A DNA stretch of 64,000 nucleotides from Erodium maritimum (Eukaryota; Streptophyta; Magnoliopsida; Geraniales; Geraniaceae). Positions 53,936-64,000 of the stretch are shown here, piece by piece (position 1 is the stretch's first letter; each line of letters begins with the position of its first letter). A program made the position numbers and the translations under genes. The stretch covers positions 43,911,111 through 43,975,110 of the forward strand of contig OY997593.1 of NCBI GenBank assembly GCA_963921825.1, given 5' to 3'. The notes beneath the pieces are model-generated. The model did not search any database. It was not told the origin of the DNA and saw nothing but the letters and a program-made list of their open reading frames with translations.

Positions 53936-56900
53936 TGTCACGCCCCAATTTCAGTAAAACCGAACTTGGGACGCGAACGTTTAAAATAATAAAACAATTG
54001 AAACCTGTTTTGAATAAACACTTTAAAATCACCATTTAGTTAATCAAAATAATATTTACAACTCAAAAACGTCCCAACAATTGGACAAAGGACAAGGTAT
54101 CCGTCCCTAGACTCAAAAGATAAAACCCGGACTCCGCTCCTAGCTCCTCAAGCTTCGAGAGCTCACCTAGTCCGTCACGTGATCGGTACCTGTAGGAAAA
54201 GCAGCTAGGGGTGAACGTTCGCTCACCACCATAGATAACAGACTGACTACGACATAATTAGCAGACAATGCCGGTGACACCAAAACCCAACCCAACACCG
54301 GGAAATACAATCCCCAAACTCAAGTACTCAACTGACACACAACCCGTTACTTTCCTCAACAGACCCAACACTCAGACTCGTAAGGTAGACCCGACATAAC
54401 TAAACGACGACCACCTCCAAAGACACGATAGAAGACTACGCAACACCAAGCAAGATCACAAGGGATCACACACCAAACAAGATCACAAATGATCGCATAC
54501 CAGCTGCCCAGTAACCTCCCTCACGCCCTTTACCAATCTCATCAGGTCAGGCGGTCGACCTGTCCCATTTCCCACAACCTCAGGTAACCACAATCACAAT
54601 CACAAACAAAGTTCAACAAACAGCAACAACACAAGTTCATCACTCCACATGCACTCATGGCCACCCAAGACACCAACCATAAAACAAGGACTCAACAACC
54701 CCACAGGCACTCACGGCCTCCCAAGACACACCGACAATAACTCACAGGATCAACAACCCCACGGGCACTCACGGCCACTCAAAACCACCAACAGTAACTC
54801 ACGGGCTCAACAACCCCACGGGCACTCACGGCCTCTCAAAACCACCAACAGTAACTTACGGGCTCAACAACCCCACGGGCACTCACGGCCTCTCAAAACC
54901 ACCCACAGTAACTCACGGGCTCAACAACCCCACGGGCACTCACGACCTCCCAAGACACACCAACGGTAGAGACACGGGTTCAACAACCCCACGGGCACTC
55001 ACGGCCTCCCAAGACACACCAACGGTAGAGACACGGGTTCAACAACCCCACGGGCACTCACGGCCTCCCAAGACACACCGACAATAAAGACACGGGTTCA
55101 ACAACCCCACGGGCACTCACGGCCTCCCAAGACACACCGACAATAAAGACACGGGTTCAACAACCCCACGGGCACTCATGGCCACCCAAGACACACCAAC
55201 AGTAAAGACACGGGTTCAACAACCCCACGGGCACTCATGGCCTCCCAAGACACACCAACAGCAAAGACACGGGTTCAACAACCCCACGGGCACTCATGGC
55301 CACCCAAGACACCAACAATAAAACACGGGCTCTCAAGGCCACCCAAGACACAAAATACACAATCAACCTCCGGCATAAACAATGCCTCCAACAGTTCTAA
55401 TATCAACAGTTTCACAAACAACCTCCGGGCATGGTCATATGCCTCCAGTACTCCTAATCCCGATAAGTTCACAATCAACCTCCGGGCATGGTCATATGCC
55501 TCCAGTATTTCTAACATCGATAAGTTCTCTGCTCCTACGACACTACTAAGTGTCACATGCATTTCCAAGGTTCGCTACGTTCCCGTATCATGCCTTTCTA
55601 ATATTCGATAAACCTACTTAACCCACGACACCCCGGTGTCACATGCAATTCTACTGTTAACTTTCCCTAGTCAGGGCCGAGATCCGGCTACTTTTCCCTA
55701 CCTCGTATATGTTCTCCAAAAGTGCCCAAACAAGCCCCGGCGTGATCTCAGTCACTCGCCTAGCTTTCCTTTGCCTCGGTCCGCAGCACGATCTAAAAGA
55801 ACACAAATTTAAGGCACTTTTAAACTCGCAGGAATAAACTGAAATTCAGTAAATTTAACGCCCAAACGTAACCCCGACAATGTCGATCACTCCCAAACTT
55901 CCCAATTACTCGACATTGTCGATAATGGACCCGGAAAAGCCCGATTCGCCCGACATGGCGAATCTGCCCGGGTTTTGGAAACGCCCTTCCGGGGCTCCGA
56001 AAATTCCCGTTTTCGTTTCTACGGTCTTAGAATAATTCAAGGGTTCCTAGGCACTCGACGGAATCAAATTCCGAATTCCGAGTCATTTAATTAGCGTTTA
56101 AAGTTTCTAAACCCGTCAATTACAACTTTCACAATTTAATCCCAAATTTCGATCCGGTTGTAGATTAATTACTTGGGAACGTTCTAAACCACCCAAACAC
56201 AAAACCTGAGCACCCGAGCATGTGGGCCCCACACGGTCATAATGGGAAAATTTCCTATTCGCCCCAAAACGTTCCTAAAGAACCCCAAACCTCAACCATT
56301 CATCTTTAAACCAATTCTAACCAAAACCCAACCATAATCAAACCGTTTAAACTCAAACCCTAAATTTCAAACGTACCAAAACGAAAATCGGTTAGGTTCT
56401 CACCGTAGAGAATGACGGTGTGAGCTTGAATCTTCTATCGTTGAGACGATCCAACGGCTTGATGAACGAGAAACGCCACAAATTCCCCAAGCCTCTTCTC
56501 TTTTTCTCTCCTCCTTCTCTCTTCTTTTCTCTCTCTAAAAGTCTATTTTTTTTCTAATTTGTGAAGTGTTGGCCGAACACACCATTTCATTCCCTTTTTA
56601 ATTTGTTTATCATAATTACAAAACTAACCCACATGTCTTATCTTTTGTTTTGTTCAATAAACCTAACACCACCACATTGGTGACATGTGGCAAGTGGGTC
56701 CCACACCTTTTTGGAAAATATCTTCTAGATATTTTTCAATCAGATTCGCGAAATTCGTACGTTTCGGGCCCCGAACGGGCACTTTTTCCGAGAAATTACG
56801 AAACTTCACGGGCTACAAGGAAACGGCTCAACTAAGACCGCGACGACGACTAAGCTTTTTGGATCCAAAATGGACCTCGAATGGACCAAAACGTCGCTCG

Positions 56901-57113
56901 GTTGACTTTTCCAGCGAAAAGTCAACATTTTCCAAATTGGTCAGAAACTTGCCCTGAGTCCCCCGGAACTCACTTTGGTCGATAACGGGGTCAACTTAAG
57001 TCCGGTATGACCCTCGGGGTCAAATTTAGGTTCATTTAAGTGCCTGCCCAAAAAATTTAAATTTTCCCGTTTTTCGCAGATTTGACTAGCGTTGACCGGG
57101 AGTGGTTATTACA
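53936..57113 (-). repeat. 3' LTR of right-hand gypsy element
   Basis: 3178 bp, near-identical to 59891-63301 except for a block near the tandem array that is present only in the 5' copy. Contains the tandem array 54640-55330 and the paired hairpins near 55860-55970. Confidence 0.93.
54640..55330. repeat. About 60-bp tandem array in 3' LTR
   Basis: About eleven to twelve units of 'caacaaccccacgggcactc' + 'acggcctcccaagacacacc' + 'gacaataaagacacgggtt', with interchangeable variants (aaaaccaccaacagtaactc). Same family as 60755-61500 and 9460-10080. Frames over it (54649-54969) are repeats, not genes. Confidence 0.9.
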
Positions 57114-57509
57114 ATCTACCCCCCTTAAAAGAATTTCGTCCGCGAAATTTAAGACAGACGTACCTCAAGAGTCGACCAGATCAGGGTAGTTCGCACGAAC
57201 CTTGTCCTCGCGCTCTCAAGTCGACTCGGCCTCGTGGTGTCGCCACAACACCAGTTCTAAGCGGATAACCCTTCCACGCAGGACCTGCTCTCATGGATCC
57301 ATTTCCCACATCGGTTTCTCCTTATACGGGACATCACCCGTTACCTAGACCTCTGCCCACTCAATGACGTACTCAAGACCTCGAAAGGCTCGACACACCG
57401 CGGGGCTAACCCGCCTCCGCCGCGGTTGAAATGCATCAGTCCACCTTTCGGACTCACCCCCAGGGATACATGATCACCGACTGCTGACTCGAGATGTCGG
57501 CGCCGTCTG

Positions 57510-57893
57510 TCAGCATAGCTCCAGCTGACTTCGCGCGGTCTTCAACCGCTCATGCTTCGGCACGACCGACTCAGCTCTCTCTCGGTCCAGTTCTAGACCC
57601 ATTGAACTCTTATCCCTCACTTCCGCCCCGCACACGGGCGACCGACACGGCCTACCATACAACGCTCCGAACGGTGTCATCATGATACTGGCCTGAAAGC
57701 TGTTGTTGTAGGCGAACTCGGCTAATCGCTCACGAAATCCATCGTGACGTGCCCTCATTTCCACTATGCGACCCGCAGTGGTTGCAATAATCCAGCGGGA
57801 CGCTGTTGTCCGGCTCTCACCTGTTGACAAGTGAGGCACCACGATACCAACTCTGCAACCGTTCTCCGCATCCCGCTCCCCTAGACATGCCAC
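57510..57893 (-). mobile_element. Integrase remnant of right-hand gypsy element
   Basis: RLAEFAYNNSFQASIMMTPF and GALYGRPCRSPVC are the integrase C-terminal core text of Tekay/Del-type chromoviruses. Fossil; surrounding frames are broken. Confidence 0.85.
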
Positions 57894-58026
57894 CTGATGT
57901 CGCGCTCCTCTTATTTCTACCCACGTGCACTGTTAGACGCGAATGCTGCGACTCTCGCAGCTCGTCGCCAGTAACAGTCGGTATTGGCTCGGCACTTCGC
58001 CAGCCAATCCATTCCCAAGATTACGT

Positions 58027-58410
58027 TTAAAGGTTGTTATTTCGTAAGTATCCTTCCCACGGATACACGCACAAGCTCAGTCTCTGCCGATCCTCACGGA
58101 TCCTCGCAGTCTCTCTAAGACCTCGCCCCACTACCGTCGTCACGCCCACCAACTCCGAACATACCCGATCCTCGGGGTGAGGACTCGATCCAGCATCAGG
58201 GCTCTTGAGCCCTCTCTCGAACCTCCTGTATTGGTTAGCTTCTCCAACTCCGCAGGCACGACAGACCCTAGTCAATACCACCCCACCACCAACCGGCGTG
58301 TCCAGACGCCGGGGTGGACTCAACGGCTCTGAACTCAGCCCTAACCTCTCAGTACAACTCGACGAACAAACGAGTGTGACATCCCGGTATCCAATAAAAC
58401 TGACGCCCAA
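58027..58410 (-). mobile_element. Protease-region remnant of right-hand gypsy element
   Basis: RLGLSSEPLSPPRRLDTPVG and RVCRACGV align by eye with the protease remnant at 1395-1577 (LGLRVEPLSRPLCLDTPVTG, VCRACEI). Fossil. Confidence 0.65.
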
Positions 58411-58439
58411 ATTGGAGACCGAACACCCACTCCATTAGT

Positions 58440-59875
58440 CACTCCGGTAAGGTCTAGTGCAACCCTCACACGGTCCTCTATGCATTTACTTATAACTTTC
58501 CGCAACCAAACCAGTGTTCGCTACTCGTCCCTTGCGGGAAAAGTAGTAAAGGGGATGAGCGTTATGCTCACCTCCACGGACACCCGTTCGGTTATGGCAT
58601 ACTAGTAAAGCACTAAAGACTTCCCGATCTAACCAGGGCAAACCACTACCTCAAAACCTGATGCCAAACGTCACACTGCTCACGCTATCAATACCCCAAT
58701 AACCCGATCACATAAGGAAACCTCAAATAACCCACTCACGTGAAGGAAACCTCAACCCACCCGTTCACGCGAGGGAAACCTCGAACACCCGTTCACATAG
58801 GGAAACCTAGTTCGCATGGCGCCGCAGCGCATCAACCTTAACCCCTCTCTGCGGTGACACTCTCACCTCGAGGCGCTGTATCACTACCGTAGGTTATCGA
58901 TGAGTCTCAAACCCAAGACATCATCCTTTAACCCCGAGATTACGACCTCTACAACCAACACAAACCTGAACACAGCCACGCGAAACCAACACTCAAACTG
59001 CACAAACAAGACGGTGGAACAGATTGGGATCACGGATCCGTGACATACCCCGTCACGGTTGGGGTCACGGAGCCGTGACGAAGGCCTAAAATTCGCCAAA
59101 TCGCTCTGGTCCGTCACAGATCCGTGACAGGATCCGTGACGCTCGCGCAAACCTATTTTCCAAATTCGCTTCAACTCGAACCTTACCCTGTTTTAACCCT
59201 AAAATAGCCTCAAATGACTCATACTCTAGACCACCAATTCGACAACACACGCACCACGACTCACAGACAAATCAAGTCATTCAACTTCAACCAAAACACA
59301 AGCCAACACGGCCAACCAACAACAAAACACGCCCACCGGACCAACCAAAGTCACACACACGCCCACAGGGCCAATCAAAATCAAAACACGCCCACAGGGC
59401 CAACCAAAGTCACACACACGCCCATAGGGCCAATCAAAATCAAAACACGCCCACAGGGCCAACAAAAGTCACACACATGCCCACAGGGCCAATCAAAATC
59501 AAAACAGGCCAAAAGGCCAACCAATTTTAAAACTTTTTCCACTTCATTAAAAAACCTCATTTCTTGACATCAGGTAGTTACAACCCGGTCCAGGCGTCCC
59601 CGAACTACATTGTACCCACTTGACATCAACACTGTCACGCTCGACTACAGGGGCGCCCCTGAGTCGAGTCGCGACAGTTTAAAAATGTTTCACGCAGCAA
59701 CACACAAACAGTATGCCAGTAACCCCGTACTGCACATACACACAACCACAAACAGGACTCAAAACACAACGAGTCTACACACGGTTTCCGACTTGCGTAC
59801 CCAACGCACGACGGGACTTTTACTGAGTCGACTCTCCCACCTAATTGACGTACAGTCCGAGGTGTGAAACCACGA
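58440..59875 (-). other. Leader and gag-side region of right-hand gypsy element
   Basis: No intact gene. Includes repeated 'acccgttcacngnagggaaa'-type phrases (58690-58815), clustered GATCCGTGAC words (59030-59140), and a tandem array (59335-59520). Confidence 0.6.
59335..59520. repeat. About 59-bp tandem array in element leader
   Basis: About three units of 'aagtcacacacacgcccaca' + 'gggccaatcaaaatcaaaac' + 'acgcccacagggccaacc'. It lies about 350 bp from the primer site. Not coding. Confidence 0.88.
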
Positions 59876-59887
59876 GCTCTGATACCA
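59876..59887 (-). other. Primer binding site, initiator-Met tRNA type
   Basis: TGGTATCAGAGC on the minus strand, three bases from the 5' LTR end at 59891. Confidence 0.9.
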
Positions 59888-59890
59888 AGC

Positions 59891-62800
59891 TGTCACGCCC
59901 CAATTTCAGTAAAACCGAACTCAGGACGCGAACGTTTAAAATAATAAAACAATTGAAACTTGTTTTGAATAAACACTTTAAAATCACCATTTAGTTAATC
60001 AAAATAATATTTACAACTCAAAAACGTCCCAACAATTGGACAAAGTACAAGGTATCCGTCCCTAGACTCAAAAGATAAAACCCGGACTCCGCTCCTAGCT
60101 CCTCAAGCTTCGAGAGCTCACCTAGTCCGTCCCGTGATCGGTACCTGTAGGAAAAGCAGCTAGGGGTGAGCGTTCGCTCACCACCACAGATAACAGACTG
60201 ACTACGGCATAATTAGCAGACAATGCCGGTGACACCAAAACCCAACCCAACACCGGGAAATACAATCCCCAAACTCAAGTACTCAACTGACACACAACCC
60301 GTTACTTTCCTCAACAGACCCAACACTCAGACTCGTAAGGTAGACCCGACATAACTAAACGACGACCACCTCCAAAGACACGACAGAAGACTACGCAACA
60401 CCAAGCAAGATCACAAGGGATCACACACCAAACAAGATCACAAAGGATCGCATACCAGCTGTCCAGTAACCTCCCTCACGCCCTTTACCGATCTCATCAG
60501 GTCAGGCGGTCGACCTGTCGCATTTCCTCGACACAAAGTTGGATCAGGCTGTCGACCTATCACACTCACAACCCGGAACCACACACGCGTGGCCAGGACC
60601 CCTTTACTGACGGGCGGGCCCCCTACCCCGTCTGAACATGCAGACGTGTGTGATCGAGGACCCCCGTTTCATGAAGCGGGCCCACAACCTCAGGTAACCA
60701 CAATCACAATCACAAACAAAGTTCAACAAACAGCAACAACACAAGTTCATCACTCCACAGGCACTCATGGCCACCCAAGACACCAACCATAAAACAAGGA
60801 CTCAACAACCCCACAGGCACTCACGGCCTCCCAAGACACACCGACAATAACTCACGGGATCAACAACCCCACAGGCACTCACGGCCTCCCAAGACACACC
60901 GACAATAACTCACGGGATCAACAACCCCACGGGCACTCACGGCCACTCAAAACCACCAACAGTAACTCACGGGCTCAACAACCCCACGGGCACTCACGGC
61001 CTCTCAAAACCACCAACAGTAACTTACGGGCTCAACAACCCCACGGGCACTCACGGCCTCTCAAAACCACCCACAGTAACTCACGGGCTCAACAACCCCA
61101 CGGGCACTCACGACCTCCCAAGACACACCAACGGTAGAGACACGGGTTCAACAACCCCACGGGCACTCACGGCCTCCCAAGACACACCAACGGTAGAGAC
61201 ACGGGTTCAACAACCCCACGGGCACTCACGGCCTCCCAAGACACACCGACAATAAAGACACGGGTTCAACAACCCCACGGGCACTCACGGCCTCCCAAGA
61301 CACACCGACAATAAAGACACGGGTTCAACAACCCCACGGGCACTCATGGCCACCCAAGACACACCAACAGTAAAGACACGGGTTCAACAACCCCACGGGC
61401 ACTCATGGCCTCCCAAGACACACCAACAGCAAAGACACGGGTTCAACAACCCCACGGGCACTCATGGCCACCCAAGACACCAACAATAAAACACGGGCTC
61501 TCAAGGCCACCCAAGACACAAAATACACAATCAACCTCCGGCATAAACAATGCCTCCAACAGTTCTAATATCAACAGTTTCACAAACAACCTCCGGGCAT
61601 GGTCATATGCCTCCAGTACTCCTAATCCCGATAAGTTCACAATCAACCTCCGGGCATGGTCATATGCCTCCAGTATTTCTAACATCGATAAGTTCTCTGC
61701 TCCTACGACACTACTAAGTGTCACATGCATTTCCAAGGTTCGCTACGTTCCCGTATCATGCCTTTCTAATATTCGATAAACCTACTTAACCCACGACACC
61801 CCGGTGTCACATGCAATTCTACTGTTAACTTTCCCTAGTCAGGGCCGAGATCCGGCTACTTTTCCCTACCTCGTATATGTTCTCCAAAAGTGCCCAAACA
61901 AGCCCCGGCGTGATCTCAGTCACTCGCCTAGCTTTCCTTTGCCTCGGTCCGCAGCACGATCTAAAAGAACACAAATTTAAGGCACTTTTAAACTCGCAGG
62001 AATAAACTGAAATTCAGTAAATTTAACGCCCAAACGTAACCCCGACAATGTCGATCACTCCCAAACTTCCCAATTACTCGACATTGTCGATAATGGACCC
62101 GGAAAAGCCCGATTCGCCCGACATGGCGAATCTGCCCGGGTTTTGGAAACGCCCTTCCGGGGCTCCGAAAATTCCCGTTTTCGTTTCTACGGTCTTAGAA
62201 TAATTCAAGGGTTCCTAGGCACTCGACGGAATCAAATTCCGAATTCCGAGTCATTTAATTAGCGTTTCAAGTTTCTAAACCCGTCAATTACAACTTTCAC
62301 AATTTAATCCCAAATTTCGATCCGGTTGTAGATTAATTACTTGGGGAACGTTCTAAACCACCCGAACACGAAAGCTGAGCACCCGAGCATGTGGGACCCA
62401 CACGGCCATAATGGGAAAATTTCCTTTTCGCCCCAAAACGTTCCTAACGAACCCCAAACCTCAACCATTCATCTTTAAACCAATTTTAACCAAAACCCAA
62501 CCATAATCCAACCGTTTAAACTCAAACCCTAAATTTCAAACGTACCAAAACGAAAATCGGTTAGGTGCTCACCGTAGAGAATGACGATGTGAGCTTGAAT
62601 CTTCTATCGTTGAGACGATCCAACGGCTTGATGAACGAGAAACGTCACAAATTCCCCAAGCCTCTTCTCTTTTTCTCTCCTCCTTCTCTCTTCTTTTCTC
62701 TCTCTAAAAGTCTATTTTTTTTCTAATTTGTGAAGTGTTGGCCGAACACACCATTTCATTCCCTTTTTAATTTGTTTCAAACCACACAATTTTATCATAA

Positions 62801-63301
62801 TTACAAAACTAACCCACATGTCTCATCTTTTGTTTTGTTCAATAAACCTAACACCACAACATTGGTGACTTGTGGCAAGTGGGTCCCACACCTTTTTGGA
62901 AAATATCTTCTAGATATTTTTCAATCAGATTCGCGAAATTCGTACGTTTCGGGCCCCGAACGTGCACTTTTTCCAAGAAATTACGAAACTTCACGGGCTA
63001 CAAGGAAACGGCTCAACTAAGACCGCTGCGACAACGACTAAGCTTTTTGGATCCAAAACGGACCTCGAATGGACCAAAACGTCGCTCGGTTGACTTTTCC
63101 AGTGAAAAGTCAACATTTTCCAAATCGGTCAAAAACTTGCCCTGAGTCCCCCGGAACTCACTTTGGTCGATAACGGGGTCAACTTAAGTCCGGTATGACC
63201 CTCGGGGTCAAATTTAGGTTCATTTAAGTGCCTGCCCAAAAAATTTAAATTTTCCCGTTTTTCGCAGATTTGACTGGCGTTGACCGGGAGTGGTTATTAC
63301 A
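59891..63301 (-). repeat. 5' LTR of right-hand gypsy element
   Basis: 3411 bp, TGTAATAACCACTCCCGG...GGGGCGTGACA on the minus strand. It carries a block at about 60530-60690 (with GGGCGGGCCCCCTACCCCG), also present in the solo LTR 7616-11097 (10150-10245) but absent from the 3' LTR. Confidence 0.93.
60755..61500. repeat. About 60-bp tandem array in 5' LTR
   Basis: The same units and unit order as 54640-55330, with one extra unit near its start (60780-60900). The order of variant units is otherwise shared, as expected for sister LTRs. Confidence 0.9.
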
Positions 63302-63862
63302 GCCCGCCCCCGCCCCCATTTGGGCTCCGACCGTGCCCGGCCCTGCCTGTCCGAAGACTTCATCGCCACCCGGATGCGGAGGGGTGATCGGCCGAGCTCC
63401 ATACCGGTATGGCTCGAGCATATGCCAACCCGACACCGGAGGAAGACGCCATGGTGGCACTCGTAAGTGGTCAGGCCGAGGGCATTGCAGACGATGAAGA
63501 TGAACGTGGACGGCGATCTGGTGCGGCTGCCATTGGCCAAAGCTGGCGGCGATGAGGCGGACCAGACGGACGAACCAATGGGTATAAGCTCCATGAACGA
63601 TTCGCCTGCATTGGGAGCTTGATGAGAGGAGACGGGAAAGTGATGACGGGATGCTACAGGATGAAGAGACGAGGCGATCGAGAGAAGAGAGATCGGGAGG
63701 TTGTGGAAAGAGATCCCTAAAAGGGTATTGTTGCACCCAATCAAAGGTATTCAGAAAGCTTGGAAGCATGAGGCTTCAATGGTGGAATGAGGGGGAAGGA
63801 GGTGGTTGCGCGCTGAGAGAAGCGCAGCTAAAGGAAATCTTGTTATGAAGTGTACATCCACA

Positions 63863-64000
63863 TTCATGTTAGTATTGGTAACTAAGATACTAATTAAGGT
63901 ATTAAATAGATATTTGTATTTATTTTAAATTTTCTATTGTATATATGTCTAATATATATTTATTAATAATTAAAAATAATAAAATCTGCCTAAGCTTTGA
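63863..64000. mobile_element. Possible hAT-type MITE, cut by window edge
   Basis: The last ~70 bp (TTAATAATTAAAAATAATAA then CTGCCTAAGC) match the AT-rich core and GCCTAGGC side of the MITE at 16448-16976 (its 16864-16905). The right end is outside the window. Confidence 0.45.

Larger units (their letters stand above)
53936..63301 (-). mobile_element. Ty3/gypsy element with 3.2-3.4 kb LTRs, non-autonomous
   Basis: 5' LTR 59891-63301 and 3' LTR 53936-57113 on the minus strand. Perfect 5-bp duplication gcccg at 53931-53935 and 63302-63306. Initiator-Met primer site 59876-59887; polypurine AAGGGGGGTAGAT beside the 3' LTR (57114-57126). The interior (57114-59890) is short and holds only pol remnants, including a protease start (about 58200-58410) and integrase text (57510-57893). 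The two LTRs are nearly identical over most of their length, so the insertion is recent compared with its neighbours. Broken. Confidence 0.95.
53406..63848 (-). mobile_element. Short LINE-like retroposon (about 1.07 kb net), split by gypsy element
   Basis: Minus strand. Poly(A) appears as ttttttttt at 53406-53414. A 14-bp duplication agtgtacatacata (53392-53405) / agtgtacatccaca (63849-63862) differs at two positions. Net body: 63848-63307 plus 53935-53406. The GC-rich 5' half has a CT-rich start. The frames (63245-63769, 53438-53779) show no familiar domain. The layout (GC-rich front, AT-rich tail, poly(A), no RT) matches the retroposon at 25140-26463. Confidence 0.68.

Noticed and set aside
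54640-55330. Regular ~60-bp repeats resembling a CRISPR array
   Set aside because: The units are contiguous without unique spacers, lie inside an LTR, recur in the sister LTR, and the genome is a plant's.
63220-63769. Two overlapping 174-codon minus-strand frames at the right end
   Set aside because: They run partly into the gypsy LTR and belong to the retroposon front; no recognisable motif supports a gene.
1-64000. tRNA, rRNA or snoRNA genes
   Set aside because: No cloverleaf with B-box GGTTCGA-type motif or rRNA core was found; TGGTATCAGAGC hits are retroelement primer sites.

Overview
This is a plant nuclear window. Three host-type loci lie in a deep nest of transposable elements: an intact U2AF small-subunit gene, a bZIP60-like gene carrying an IRE1-type splice cassette, and a decayed FAR1-related (FRS) pseudogene. 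The plant assignment rests on bZIP60 and FRS homologues, PIF/Harbinger 'plant transposon protein' copies, Athila and chromovirus gypsy elements, and hAT-type MITEs. Nothing here fixes the species; a eudicot is my guess.

Layout, left to right. 1-18489: minus-strand Ty3/gypsy chromovirus (initiator-Met tRNA primer site, 3.6 kb LTR) whose 3' part is off the left edge. Into its gag region an Athila-type gypsy element inserted (1933-13890, TSD ggggc). Into that a long chromovirus-type LTR inserted and remains as a solo LTR (7616-11097, TSD actag). The 5' LTR of the outer element holds a 529 bp hAT-type MITE. 18490-20580: LINE-like 3' sequence and unassigned DNA. 20581-22503: PIF/Harbinger copy 1. 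22563-24824: U2AF35 and its downstream region (minus). 25100-27322: long-armed foldback element split by a 1.3 kb LINE-like retroposon. 28524-37824: minus-strand Ty1/copia element split by a second solo gypsy LTR (33198-36236).

38451-40228 is the bZIP60-like locus, followed by the FRS pseudogene (40609-42010). 42411-49622 is a second Mutator-like foldback element with two PIF/Harbinger elements inside; one of those is split by a 1.7 kb copia-type LTR. 50249-51310 is a GC-rich foldback element carrying a 622 bp hAT MITE. 51320-53330 is the 3' end of a LINE (zinc-binding and RNase H domains, minus) carrying an 888 bp hAT MITE. 53406-63848 is a short minus-strand retroposon interrupted by a young-looking gypsy element (53936-63301, TSD gcccg). 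The right edge contains the beginning of what looks like another hAT-type MITE.

Host function: U2AF35 recognises 3' splice sites. The bZIP60-like gene belongs to the IRE1-bZIP60 arm of the unfolded-protein response. Its three exons read open to a membrane-segment C-terminus; removal of a predicted 23-nt IRE1 intron shifts the reading exactly into a second frame ending in a basic tail. Its basic region and zipper are eroded, so it may be a decaying or non-DNA-binding paralogue. Boundaries of nested elements are mostly fixed by target-site duplications read directly from the sequence; family names rest on remembered motifs and were not searched.
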